A stretch of DNA of 64,000 bases. Source: JABSQH01 sp039177505 (GTDB taxonomy: Bacteria > Actinomycetota > Acidimicrobiia > Acidimicrobiales > Ilumatobacteraceae). Position numbers and translations under genes: made by a program. The notes below the pieces were generated by a model, which saw only the letters and a list, made by a program, of their open reading frames with translations, did no database searches and was not told the origin of the DNA. How positions within the stretch are numbered: the first letter of the stretch is position 1; every line of letters begins with the position of its first letter. This document shows positions 51,692 through 59,380 of the stretch, in pieces. The stretch spans positions 1 through 64,000 of the forward strand of contig JBCDFR010000018.1 of the NCBI GenBank assembly GCA_039177505.1, written 5' to 3'.

Positions 51692-52435
51692 GTGGCGCCG
51701 ACCGCGAACATCTTCCGACGTTGGGACGTGCGCCAGTGGCCGGCTGGTTGGACCGTCTGCCACGTCGACGAGACCGGCAGCACCAATACCGATGTGCTCG
51801 CGGCGCTCGATGCCGGAGCGATCGACGACCGGACCGTCCTCGCCGCCGGGTTCCAGACCGCTGGGCGAGGACGGCTTGATCGGCGGTGGGAGGCACCCGC
51901 CGGGTCCAACCTGTTGGTCACGCTCGGGTTCGCAGCCGAGGTGCCGCCAGTGCACCCGACCCAGCGAATGGGACTTGCCGGGCTCGCGGCGAGTCGCCAG
52001 CACTCCGACCTCGACGTTGCGTTGAAATGGCCGAACGATCTGGTGGTCCGCACCGTCGGCGGGCCCGACGCCAAGCTGGCCGGCGTGTTGGCCCAACGCA
52101 GCGCCCTCGGCTCGGTGGCCGTGGGAATCGGACTCAACGTTCGCTGGGCGCCTGCAGGCGGGGCGCATTTGGGCCACGATGCCGATCCGGCCGACGTGCT
52201 CGCGTCATTGCTCGCGGCGTTCGACGAATTGCCGAGCGGAGCGGCGTTCTGGGAGCGCTACCGGGCCGATCTGGCGACCCTCGGCCGGGAGGTCCGTGTG
52301 GAGCTGCCCGATGGCGTCGCTGTCGAGGGAACGGCGGTGGATGTCGACGACGACGGTCGAATTCTCGTGAACCTCGACGGGAGCGTGCGTGCCTTCGACG
52401 TCGCCGACATCGTTCACCTGCGCGGCACCGACTGA
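51692..52435 (+). CDS. birA: Biotin--[acetyl-CoA carboxylase] ligase
   Basis: A 247-residue biotin protein ligase without an N-terminal DNA-binding domain (class I, non-repressor). The catalytic core has 'HVDETGSTNTDVLAALDAGA' near 22, the ATP/biotin loop 'AGFQTAGRGRLDRRWEAPAG' near 53 (GRGRxxRxW), and 'LKWPNDLVV' near 110. The small C-terminal SH3-like domain is at about 195-245. It attaches biotin to the BCCP lysine of the divergent carboxylase. GTG 51692 is the preferred start because the upstream frame lies inside the neighbouring gene. Confidence 0.9.
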   Translation: MAPTANIFRRWDVRQWPAGWTVCHVDETGSTNTDVLAALDAGAIDDRTVLAAGFQTAGRGRLDRRWEAPAGSNLLVTLGFAAEVPPVHPTQRMGLAGLAASRQHSDLDVALKWPNDLVVRTVGGPDAKLAGVLAQRSALGSVAVGIGLNVRWAPAGGAHLGHDADPADVLASLLAAFDELPSGAAFWERYRADLATLGREVRVELPDGVAVEGTAVDVDDDGRILVNLDGSVRAFDVADIVHLRGTD

Positions 52436-52529
52436 GGCGGTGCGCCCGTCGCCGGTGTGACAGGGCACACGCGCTACGGCGTCGCTCTGCCACCAAATGC
52501 ACCGAGTACCGCAGTAGCGTTTTTTCTCA

Positions 52530-53519
52530 ATGCCCCTCGCCCGTCGTTCGTCCGCGCCGTTGGCGCTGCTGCTGGCCGTGATCGTCGGCAGCGTCGGCGC
52601 GCTCGGCGTGATTCGTGCGGCGAATGCGCGTACCACCAACGTCGAGCGCATCGACGGCCTGGAGCTCGTGCTCGAGGCGCAGGATGGCCCTGCGGTCAAC
52701 TATCTGCTGGTCGGATCCGACTCGCGTGAGAACGCCGACCCGAACAGCCCCGATTTTGGTGGGATCGGCGACGAGAGTGTCGTGCAGGGTCGGCGCAGCG
52801 ACACGATCATGATTCTCCGTCAGGAAGAGGACGGAGACGGCGCGTCGTTGGTCAGCCTGCCGCGCGACCTCTGGGTCGAAATCGCCGGCAAGGGCACCCA
52901 GAACCGGATCAACTCGGCCTACAACGACGGTATCGACGTGCTCGCAGCGACGATCACCGAGAACTTCGGCATCCCGATCAATCATGTCGTCGATGTCGAT
53001 TTCGAAGGCTTCAAGGAGATCGTCGATGCAGTCGGCGGCACCGAGGTGTGTTTCGAGTACGCCACCCGTGACGACAACACCGGGCTCGAGCAGGACCCGG
53101 GTTGTCACACGCTGAACGGCGTCGAATCGTTGCAATACACCCGCAGCCGCTACTTCGAGGAGTTCCGCGACGGTGACTGGCGCACCGACCCGACAGCTGA
53201 CCTCGGGCGTATCGAGCGCCAACAAGGGTTCATCACATCCACCGCCAATCGGGCGCTCACCGCGGTGCAATCCGACCCGTTCGCCGCCGGACGCATCCTC
53301 GATGCCAGCACCGCAGCGGTACGGATGGACCCCGGGCTCGACCCGATTGCCGCCGCGGGCACGCTGCGCAAGGCCTTCGGCGCCGGTCTGAACACATACC
53401 AACTGCCCGTGACGGGCAGGACGGTCGCCGGGAACGCCGTGCTTGATCTGGCCGAGGGTTCCGAGGCGATCCTCGACTACTTCCGCGGAATCGGCCCGCG
53501 GCCACCGGTCGAGTCGTAA
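52530..53519 (+). CDS. LytR-CpsA-Psr (LCP) family glycopolymer transferase
   Basis: A 329-residue protein with an N-terminal signal anchor (LALLLAVIVGSVGALGVI, about 10-27) and an exported LCP domain at about 55-245. Lipid-phosphate-binding Arg and Asp residues are in 'VQGRRSDTIMIL' near 90, 'VSLPRDLWVEI' near 110, 'NRINSAYNDG' near 127 and 'LQYTRSR' near 205 with 'RIERQQGF'. LCP proteins attach secondary polymers such as teichoic acid, arabinogalactan or capsule to peptidoglycan. Here it opens the rhamnose operon, which suggests it ligates a rhamnose-containing glycan. Confidence 0.92.
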   Translation: MPLARRSSAPLALLLAVIVGSVGALGVIRAANARTTNVERIDGLELVLEAQDGPAVNYLLVGSDSRENADPNSPDFGGIGDESVVQGRRSDTIMILRQEEDGDGASLVSLPRDLWVEIAGKGTQNRINSAYNDGIDVLAATITENFGIPINHVVDVDFEGFKEIVDAVGGTEVCFEYATRDDNTGLEQDPGCHTLNGVESLQYTRSRYFEEFRDGDWRTDPTADLGRIERQQGFITSTANRALTAVQSDPFAAGRILDASTAAVRMDPGLDPIAAAGTLRKAFGAGLNTYQLPVTGRTVAGNAVLDLAEGSEAILDYFRGIGPRPPVES

Positions 53520-53531
53520 GCTCCCGCGGCG

Positions 53532-54611
53532 ATGAAAGCGTTGATTCTGGCCGGAGGTGCGGGCACGCGCCTGCGGCCCATCACCCACACGCGAGCCAAG
53601 CAGCTCGTCCCGGTGGCCAACACACCGATCCTGTTCTACGGCATCGAGGCGATGGTCGAGGCCGGCATCAAGGAGCTCGGGGTCATTGTTGGCGACACGC
53701 GCGATGAGGTGATGGCAGCACTCGGCGACGGTGCACAGTTCGGGGCGACGATCACGTACATACCGCAGGACGAGCCGTTGGGCTTGGCCCACTGCGTGCT
53801 GATCGCCCGCGACTTTCTCGGCGACGACGACTTCGTCATGTACCTCGGCGACAACTTGCTCGAGCAGGATCTCGCGGCCTTCGTCGACGCGTTCGAGGCG
53901 GCGCGGCTCACCGATGCGCCACCGTCGGCGCAAATCTTGTTGAAGCAAGTGCCCGATCCGCATCGCTTCGGAATCGCCAAGCTGGACGTCGAGGGTCACG
54001 TCGAGCATCTGGTCGAGAAGCCGGCCGACCCGCCATCGGACCTGGCGTTGGTCGGCGTGTACTTGTTCGACCCGAGCATCCACGAAGCGGTGGCCGCGAT
54101 CGAGCCATCCGGTCGCGGTGAATTGGAGATCACCGATGCCATTCAGTGGTTGATCGACGCCGGGCACCGCGTGCGTACCGAGGTCCTCACCGGCTGGTGG
54201 ATCGACACGGGCAAACTGACGCCGCTGCTCGAGGCCAACCGCTTGATCCTGGAGCGGATCGACACCGACATCTCCGGTGCGGTCGATGAGGCATCGACGA
54301 TCGACGGACGGGTGGTGATCGCCGAGGGGGCAGCAGTAGTCAACTCGACCATCCGGGGGCCCGTGGCCATCGGCGCCGGCACCCGTATCACCGACAGCTT
54401 CATCGGGCCGTTCACCGCGATCGGGTCCGGGTGTGAGGTCACCCACTCAGAGGTCGAACACTCGGTGGTGATGGACGACAGCCAGATCGTCGACATCCCG
54501 CGCTTGGAAGACTCGCTGATCGGAACGGACGCGACGGTGACTCGGTCGAGACGCAAGCCTCGGGCGGTCCGGTTGATGGTCGGCGACCACTGCCAGATCG
54601 ACGTCGAGTGA
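53532..54611 (+). CDS. rmlA: Glucose-1-phosphate thymidylyltransferase (long form)
   Basis: A 359-residue enzyme that makes dTDP-glucose from glucose-1-phosphate and dTTP, the first step toward dTDP-L-rhamnose. The nucleotide-binding signature 'LAGGAGTRLRPITHTRAKQL' is at about 6-25, with 'VMYLGDNLLEQDL' near 105 and sugar-phosphate residues in 'VEKPADPPSDLALVGVYLFD'. A left-handed beta-helix tail at about 255-355 marks the long RmlA form. It is 12 bp after the LCP gene and overlaps rmlC by TGATG. Confidence 0.93.
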   Translation: MKALILAGGAGTRLRPITHTRAKQLVPVANTPILFYGIEAMVEAGIKELGVIVGDTRDEVMAALGDGAQFGATITYIPQDEPLGLAHCVLIARDFLGDDDFVMYLGDNLLEQDLAAFVDAFEAARLTDAPPSAQILLKQVPDPHRFGIAKLDVEGHVEHLVEKPADPPSDLALVGVYLFDPSIHEAVAAIEPSGRGELEITDAIQWLIDAGHRVRTEVLTGWWIDTGKLTPLLEANRLILERIDTDISGAVDEASTIDGRVVIAEGAAVVNSTIRGPVAIGAGTRITDSFIGPFTAIGSGCEVTHSEVEHSVVMDDSQIVDIPRLEDSLIGTDATVTRSRRKPRAVRLMVGDHCQIDVE

Positions 54612-55186
54612 TGGCGACCGAGATCGTCGATTTCCGGGTCCAGTCGGGCGCCCTCGATGGACTGGTTGTCATCGAGCTCAAGCGGGCCTCCGACGAGCGC
54701 GGGAGCGTTCGCGAGCTGTTCCGCCGGTCGGCGTTCGAGCAAGCCGGGATCACGCTCGCGCCGTTCGATCAGATCAACATCACCGAGTCCCGCCGGGGCG
54801 CGGTGCGCGGCATGCACGCAGAATCGATGACCAAGCTCGTCAGCGTCGCCGCCGGCGAAGTGTTCGCCGCGTTCGTCGACCTGCGTGACGACTCTCCGAC
54901 GCGTGGTGCGGTTACCACGGTGGAGATTCGGCCGGGTGTGCAGGTGCTCGTACCGTCCGGCGTGGGCAATGGCTTCCAGACCGTCACCGAGGTGTCGCAG
55001 TACGTGTATTGCTTCGATCGGGAGTGGTCGCCCGGCATGCCCGGTCGGTCCGTGACCCCGCTGGACCCAGCGCTCGGCGTCGACTGGCCGATCTCGATCG
55101 ATCCCACAGACCGCGCGCTCGTGTCGGCCAAGGATGTGGCCGCACCGCTCCTGCGTGATGTCATCGTGGCCGAGGCACCGTCGTGA
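54611..55186 (+). CDS. rmlC: dTDP-4-dehydrorhamnose 3,5-epimerase-like protein
   Basis: About 191 residues with the RmlC cupin fold. Typical pieces are 'LKRASDERGSVRELFRRSAF' near 25, 'QINITESRRGAVRGMHAESM' near 55, and 'PSGVGNGFQTVTEVSQYVYC' near 115. The catalytic His is present (RGMH), but the usual RGLH(F/Y)Q reads RGMHAE. The second catalytic Asp lies in 'DLRDDSPT'. It converts dTDP-4-keto-6-deoxyglucose to the L-lyxo form. Start overlaps the rmlA stop (TGATG), and its stop overlaps rmlB (GTGA). Confidence 0.88.
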   Translation: MATEIVDFRVQSGALDGLVVIELKRASDERGSVRELFRRSAFEQAGITLAPFDQINITESRRGAVRGMHAESMTKLVSVAAGEVFAAFVDLRDDSPTRGAVTTVEIRPGVQVLVPSGVGNGFQTVTEVSQYVYCFDREWSPGMPGRSVTPLDPALGVDWPISIDPTDRALVSAKDVAAPLLRDVIVAEAPS

Positions 55187-56145
55187 AGCTGTTCGTCACC
55201 GGCGCGGCCGGTTTCATTGGATCGAACTACGTGCGCCACGTCCTCGCCGCCACCGACCACGAGATCACCATCTACGATGCGCTCACCTACGCCGGCAACT
55301 TGGCCAGTATCCGCGACGTGCTCGATGACACCCGCACCGACTTCGTTCACGCCGACATCTGTGATCACGACGACGTCGCCAGCGCGATGGACGGGCACGA
55401 CGCCGTCGTGCACTTCGCAGCCGAGAGCCACGTCGATCGATCGATCGCAGACGGCTCGGCGTTCGTGCGCACGAACTGCATCGGTACCAACGTGTTGTGC
55501 GATGTGGCCAACACCGTCGGTGTCGGTCGATTCCTGCACATCTCCACCGATGAGGTGTACGGCTCTGTTGAAGACGGCTCGTCGCTCGAGACCGACCCCC
55601 TCGCGCCGCGCTCGCCGTATTCCGCGTCGAAGGCCGGGTCCGATCTGATCGCGCTGTCGTACCACTCCACCTATGGGCTGCCGGTCATCGTCACCCGCTG
55701 CACCAACAACTACGGGCCCTATCAGTTCCCCGAGAAGGTGATTCCACTGTTCACCACGAATCTGCTCGACGGTGAGCAGGTGCCGTTGTACGGCGACGGT
55801 ATGAACGTGCGCGACTGGATCCATGTCGAGGATCACAACATCGCCGCCCAGCTCGTGCTGGAGACGGGCACCCCGGGCGAGATCTACAACATCGGCGCCG
55901 GCAACGAACTCCCGAACGTCGAGCTGACAAAGCGACTGCTCGATCTCACCGGACGCGACGAGTCGTTCATCCGTCCCGTCGAGGATCGTCTCGGTCACGA
56001 CCGCCGCTACTCGGTCGACATCACCAAGATCACTGAGCTCGGTTGGCGTCTGTCGCGCAGCTTCGAGGACTCTCTTGCCGCCACTGTCGGCTGGTACCGC
56101 GACCACCGCGACTGGTGGGAGCCGCTCAAGCACACACAGCAATGA
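55183..56145 (+). CDS. rmlB: dTDP-glucose 4,6-dehydratase
   Basis: A 320-residue extended short-chain dehydrogenase. The NAD+ site is 'TGAAGFIGSNYVRHVL' at about 6-21. The catalytic Thr-Asp-Glu is in 'HISTDEVYGSVEDGS' near 125 and YxxxK in 'SPYSASKAGSDLI' near 150. 'RCTNNYGPYQFPEKVIPLF' near 172 is diagnostic of RmlB. It converts dTDP-glucose to dTDP-4-keto-6-deoxyglucose, the second step in rhamnose synthesis. Overlaps by 4 bp with rmlC before and rmlD after place it inside one operon. Confidence 0.95.
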   Translation: MKLFVTGAAGFIGSNYVRHVLAATDHEITIYDALTYAGNLASIRDVLDDTRTDFVHADICDHDDVASAMDGHDAVVHFAAESHVDRSIADGSAFVRTNCIGTNVLCDVANTVGVGRFLHISTDEVYGSVEDGSSLETDPLAPRSPYSASKAGSDLIALSYHSTYGLPVIVTRCTNNYGPYQFPEKVIPLFTTNLLDGEQVPLYGDGMNVRDWIHVEDHNIAAQLVLETGTPGEIYNIGAGNELPNVELTKRLLDLTGRDESFIRPVEDRLGHDRRYSVDITKITELGWRLSRSFEDSLAATVGWYRDHRDWWEPLKHTQQ

Positions 56146-56987
56146 GGATCCTGGTCACCGGCGGCCAGGGCCAGCTCGGGAGCGACCTCACCGCGAGCGC
56201 CCGCGCCCGCGGCCACGACGTCGTGGCACTCGATCGGCGCGGCCTCGACATCACCGACGCCGACGCGGTGCGTTCGACCGTCGCCGACGCGGTGCCCGAT
56301 GCGATCGTGAACGCCGCCGCGTTCACCGCGGTCGATGCCTGTGAGGCGGCGCCGGACCGCGCCGAAGCGGCGAATGCTCGTGGGGTCGCTCATCTGCGAA
56401 CGGCAGCCGACGAGGTCGGTGCGCACCTGGTCACCGTGAGTACCGACTACGTCTTCGACGGCACCCTCGATCGTCCATACCGAGAGGACGATGAACCGAA
56501 CCCGACGTCGGTGTACGGGCAGACCAAACTCCGTGGTGAACGCGCGGCCGGTGCGGATGCGACCGTCGTGCGCACCTCATGGGTGTGCGGTGAGCACGGC
56601 AACAACATGGTCAAGCTGGTCTTGCGGCTCGCCGCAGGCGAGGGCGATCTGGCCTTCGTCGACGACCAGCGCGGCAATCCCAGCTTCACCTCCGATCTTG
56701 CTCCGGCGCTCATCACGTTGGCCGAGACGGCACCGGGAGGCATCGTCCACCTGACGAACGCACGTGCCGTGTCGTGGTACGAGTTCGTGCGCGAGATCCT
56801 CGAGGCGTCCGGGCATCATCCCGATCGCGTGCGCCCGATCGCCACTGCCGAACTCGACCCTCCCCGTCCAGCGCCGCGACCGGCGAACAGCGTCTTGGCC
56901 AACGATCGCTGGATAGAGCTCGGACACGTGCCGCTTCGTGATCATCGCGAGCCCCTCGCGGAACTGATCACCAAGCTGCAGTCGTGA
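56142..56987 (+). CDS. rmlD: dTDP-4-dehydrorhamnose reductase
   Basis: A 281-residue reductase completing dTDP-L-rhamnose synthesis. The Rossmann start is 'ILVTGGQGQLGSDLTASARA', the catalytic region 'VTVSTDYVFDG' near 100 and YxxxK in 'SVYGQTKLRGE' near 127. 'NAAAFTAVDACEAAPDRAEA' near 60 is typical. ATG 56142 overlaps the rmlB stop (ATGA); the longer open frame upstream lies inside rmlB and was ignored. It is the last gene of the rmlACBD run and is followed by palindromic repeats. Confidence 0.94.
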   Translation: MRILVTGGQGQLGSDLTASARARGHDVVALDRRGLDITDADAVRSTVADAVPDAIVNAAAFTAVDACEAAPDRAEAANARGVAHLRTAADEVGAHLVTVSTDYVFDGTLDRPYREDDEPNPTSVYGQTKLRGERAAGADATVVRTSWVCGEHGNNMVKLVLRLAAGEGDLAFVDDQRGNPSFTSDLAPALITLAETAPGGIVHLTNARAVSWYEFVREILEASGHHPDRVRPIATAELDPPRPAPRPANSVLANDRWIELGHVPLRDHREPLAELITKLQS

Positions 56988-56992
56988 TGTAG

Positions 56993-57022
56993 ACGACAGT
57001 TGGTGCCAGGCACCAGATGTCG
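56993..57022. repeat. Palindromic repeat unit, degenerate copy
   Basis: ACGACAGTTGGTGCC, then A, then GGCACCAGATGTCG: an imperfect version of the palindrome 61 bp downstream, sharing the left arm exactly. It lies right after the rmlD stop. Confidence 0.7.
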
Positions 57023-57053
57023 CATGTCGCGAACGGCGATGACCCTCCCGCGC

Positions 57054-57086
57054 CACGACAGTTGGTGCCTGGCACCAACTGTCGTG
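57054..57086. repeat. 33-bp perfect palindrome
   Basis: The arms CACGACAGTTGGTGCC and GGCACCAACTGTCGTG flank a single T, giving 16 perfect pairs. It lies in the convergent gap between rmlD and the GNAT gene. As RNA it would form a long hairpin, so it may act as a terminator in both directions, but no T tract is present. It could equally be a dispersed repeat element. Confidence 0.85.
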
Positions 57087-57101
57087 CACCGGCTGTCCTG
57101 G

Positions 57102-57740
57102 TTAGAGGCCCAGGAACTCGCGCGCGGTCTCGACGCCGCGTAGCTCGATGTCGTCGCGCCGGATCGTGGAGTGGTGCGCCCGGTCCATCCGGAATCCGAT
57201 CATCTCGTCGGCGGCATCGCGGCGCATTGCTCGCCGGCGGCCTTCCTCCCGATAGCCGAGCTTGCGCGTGACGCCGAGCGATGGAGCGTTGTCGTGCCAT
57301 GCGCCGGTGGTGGCGAATTGCCCATCGAGTCCGACGAAGCCGAGGTGCAGGGCAGCCTGGCGCATCTCGGTGCCGAGCCCAGCACCCTGAGACTCCCGCG
57401 CCAGCCACGAACCGGTCTCGAACTGGCGCAACGTGGGGTAGTGCTCGGCGAATAGGTCACAGAGCCCGACCGGAGTGTTCCCGACCAGCACGGCGAACTG
57501 CAGTCGCCAGTGGTCAGCGCGTGTCGACGCACGACACGTCCAGAAGAACCGCAAGGCCTCGTGATAGAGCTCTGGCGCCGGGACGTCCGTAAACGGTACG
57601 GAGAACGGCATGAACGAAGGATCGTGGATGTCGGCGATCAGGGGCACGATGGCGAGCGCCAACTCGTCGTCGAGGTAGCGCAGTTCGAGGCGCGGCGTGA
57701 CCACGCCGAGCTCGAACAGCGGCCAATGGGCATGTCGCAT
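57102..57740 (-). CDS. GNAT family N-acetyltransferase
   Basis: A 212-residue RimJ/RimL-like acetyltransferase. The N-terminus is 'TPRLELRYLDDELALAIVPL', and the acetyl-CoA motif is 'GSWLARESQGAGLGTEMRQA' near 120-139 (RxxGxG/A variant), followed by 'LGVTRKLGYREEGRRRAM' near 175. It probably acetylates a ribosomal protein, small amine or antibiotic; the substrate is unknown. ATG 57740 is the start. It is divergent from the uracil/thymine glycosylase gene with a 36-bp gap. Confidence 0.85.
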   Translation of the reverse strand: MRHAHWPLFELGVVTPRLELRYLDDELALAIVPLIADIHDPSFMPFSVPFTDVPAPELYHEALRFFWTCRASTRADHWRLQFAVLVGNTPVGLCDLFAEHYPTLRQFETGSWLARESQGAGLGTEMRQAALHLGFVGLDGQFATTGAWHDNAPSLGVTRKLGYREEGRRRAMRRDAADEMIGFRMDRAHHSTIRRDDIELRGVETAREFLGL

Positions 57741-57776
57741 TTCTCCAGTCTCACCTTCGTGCGAGAGCATCGAGCG

Positions 57777-58343
57777 ATGGGTTTCACTCGCGCCGAACTC
57801 GAGGCGTTCGCTGGCGCGACCGTCCCTGACCTGATCGGGCCAGAAGTGCGGTTGTTGTTCGTCGGCATCAATCCCGGACTATGGACGGCGGCGACGCAGA
57901 CACACTTTGCCCATCCCGGAAACCGCTTCTATCCAGCATTGCTCCGAGCCGGGATCATCGAGCGCAAGATCGATCGAGGAACGGGAATGACCGAAGACGA
58001 TCGGCAGCACCTGATCGATCGCGGGATCGGCATCACGAACCTCGTCGAACGGGCTACCGTCAAGGCGTCGGATCTGGGTCCGATCGAGCTGCGCGAGGGA
58101 GGTTCGCGCCTGCTCCGCACGATCGAGGAGCATCGTCCCGCAGTGGTCGCCGTTGCAGGTATCACCGCATACCGCAGCGCCTTTCGTCTGCCCAAGGCGG
58201 TCGCCGGAGAACAACGCGACGGGCTGGGTTCGGCGCGCTGTTTTGTCGTCCCGAATCCCAGCGGGCTCAACGCCCACGAGACCACCGAGTCACTCGCTGC
58301 TGCGTACGCCGTGCCGGCGCAGGCCGCGGGCGTGCTCGTCTAG
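57777..58343 (+). CDS. mug: Mug-type mismatch-specific uracil/thymine DNA glycosylase
   Basis: A 188-residue base-excision repair enzyme of the MUG/TDG family. It has 'LLFVGINPGLWTAATQTHFA' near 22 with the catalytic-site Asn in GINPG, then 'HPGNRFYPALL', and the DNA-intercalating loop 'VVPNPSGLNAHETTESL' near 155. It removes uracil or ethenocytosine opposite guanine. ATG 57777 matches the family start; the open frame upstream is in the divergent gene's territory. Confidence 0.92.
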   Translation: MGFTRAELEAFAGATVPDLIGPEVRLLFVGINPGLWTAATQTHFAHPGNRFYPALLRAGIIERKIDRGTGMTEDDRQHLIDRGIGITNLVERATVKASDLGPIELREGGSRLLRTIEEHRPAVVAVAGITAYRSAFRLPKAVAGEQRDGLGSARCFVVPNPSGLNAHETTESLAAAYAVPAQAAGVLV

Positions 58344-58348
58344 CGCCG

Positions 58349-59308
58349 TTACGCGACCGGGCGCTCGGCCTCTTCCCGGTTGGCGCGATACCAGTCGATC
58401 GTCGCCCGCAGACCATCCTCGAACGGCATCGACGGCGACCAGTCGAGCAACTTCGCGGCTCTGGTCCCATCGACGCCGCGCCGCGGCTGACCATCTGGTT
58501 TCGACGGATCCCAGCGCAGCTCGCCTTCGAATCCGACCAGCCGGGCGATCGTCTCGACGGTCTCGCGAATGGTCACCTCCCGGTCAGCGCCCAGGTTCAA
58601 CGGCTCTGGTCCGACGTCGACCTCGCCGGCACGAACGATGGCGGCAGCGGCATCGTCGACGTACAGGTACTCGCGACTTGCCGCGCCCGTGCCCCACACC
58701 TGCACGTGATCTGCGCCCGATTCGACTGCATCGACACACTTCTTGATCAGCGCGGGAATCACATGCGACACCGCCGGATGAAACTTGTCGCCCGGGCCGT
58801 ACAGGTTGGTGGGGATCACGTAGGCGAACTGCTGGCCGTACTGCTCGGCGTTGACCTGGGCGTGGATCAGCTGCACCTTTTTGGCGACTCCGTAGGGAGC
58901 GTTGGTCTCCTCCGGGTAGCCCTCCCACAGGTTGGCCTCAATGAACGGCACCGGCGTGATCTTCGGGTAGCTACACACCGTGCCGAGCAGGACGGTGCGC
59001 TCCACCGAGGGTGCGTGTCGCGCGGCCTCGATCACGTATGTGCCCATCAACAGGTTCGACAGGTACAGCGGTGCTGGGTTTTCGAGGTTGTATCCGATGC
59101 CTCCGACGCGGGCTGCAAGGTGGACGATCACGCTCGGCTCGTACGTCGCGAGGAGCGTGTCGGCGGTGCCGGGAACGGTCAGATCGAATTCGGCGCTTCG
59201 AGGCGCGACCACATCGGCACCGTCGGCCTCGAGGTGGGCGACCACCCGGCGGCCGAGGAAGCCGGCGCCCCCCGTTACGACGACACGGCGAGATGACCAG
59301 AACGACAT
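58349..59308 (-). CDS. fcl: GDP-L-fucose synthase
   Basis: A 319-residue short-chain dehydrogenase that epimerises and reduces GDP-4-keto-6-deoxymannose to GDP-L-fucose. NADP site 'VVTGGAGFLGRRVVAHLE' at about 10-27, catalytic Ser in 'LLGTVCSYPKITPVPF' near 108, and YxxxK in 'NAPYGVAKKVQLIHAQ' near 137. 'LAARVGGIGYNLENPAPLYL' is characteristic. The GDP-mannose dehydratase partner is not in the window. It converges on mug with a 5-bp gap and is divergent from the glycosyltransferase run. ATG 59308 is the start. Confidence 0.9.
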   Translation of the reverse strand: MSFWSSRRVVVTGGAGFLGRRVVAHLEADGADVVAPRSAEFDLTVPGTADTLLATYEPSVIVHLAARVGGIGYNLENPAPLYLSNLLMGTYVIEAARHAPSVERTVLLGTVCSYPKITPVPFIEANLWEGYPEETNAPYGVAKKVQLIHAQVNAEQYGQQFAYVIPTNLYGPGDKFHPAVSHVIPALIKKCVDAVESGADHVQVWGTGAASREYLYVDDAAAAIVRAGEVDVGPEPLNLGADREVTIRETVETIARLVGFEGELRWDPSKPDGQPRRGVDGTRAAKLLDWSPSMPFEDGLRATIDWYRANREEAERPVA

Positions 59309-59380
59309 CAACCAGAGGCTAGAGGCCGACGCAGAGGACGCGAACGCGCCGCGCGGCCCTGGGCACGCGAGGATGACCAC

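Noticed and set aside
52527..54446. 639-codon minus-strand open frame opposite the LCP and rmlA genes
   Set aside because: Shadow of two strongly conserved plus-strand genes; no recognisable domain.
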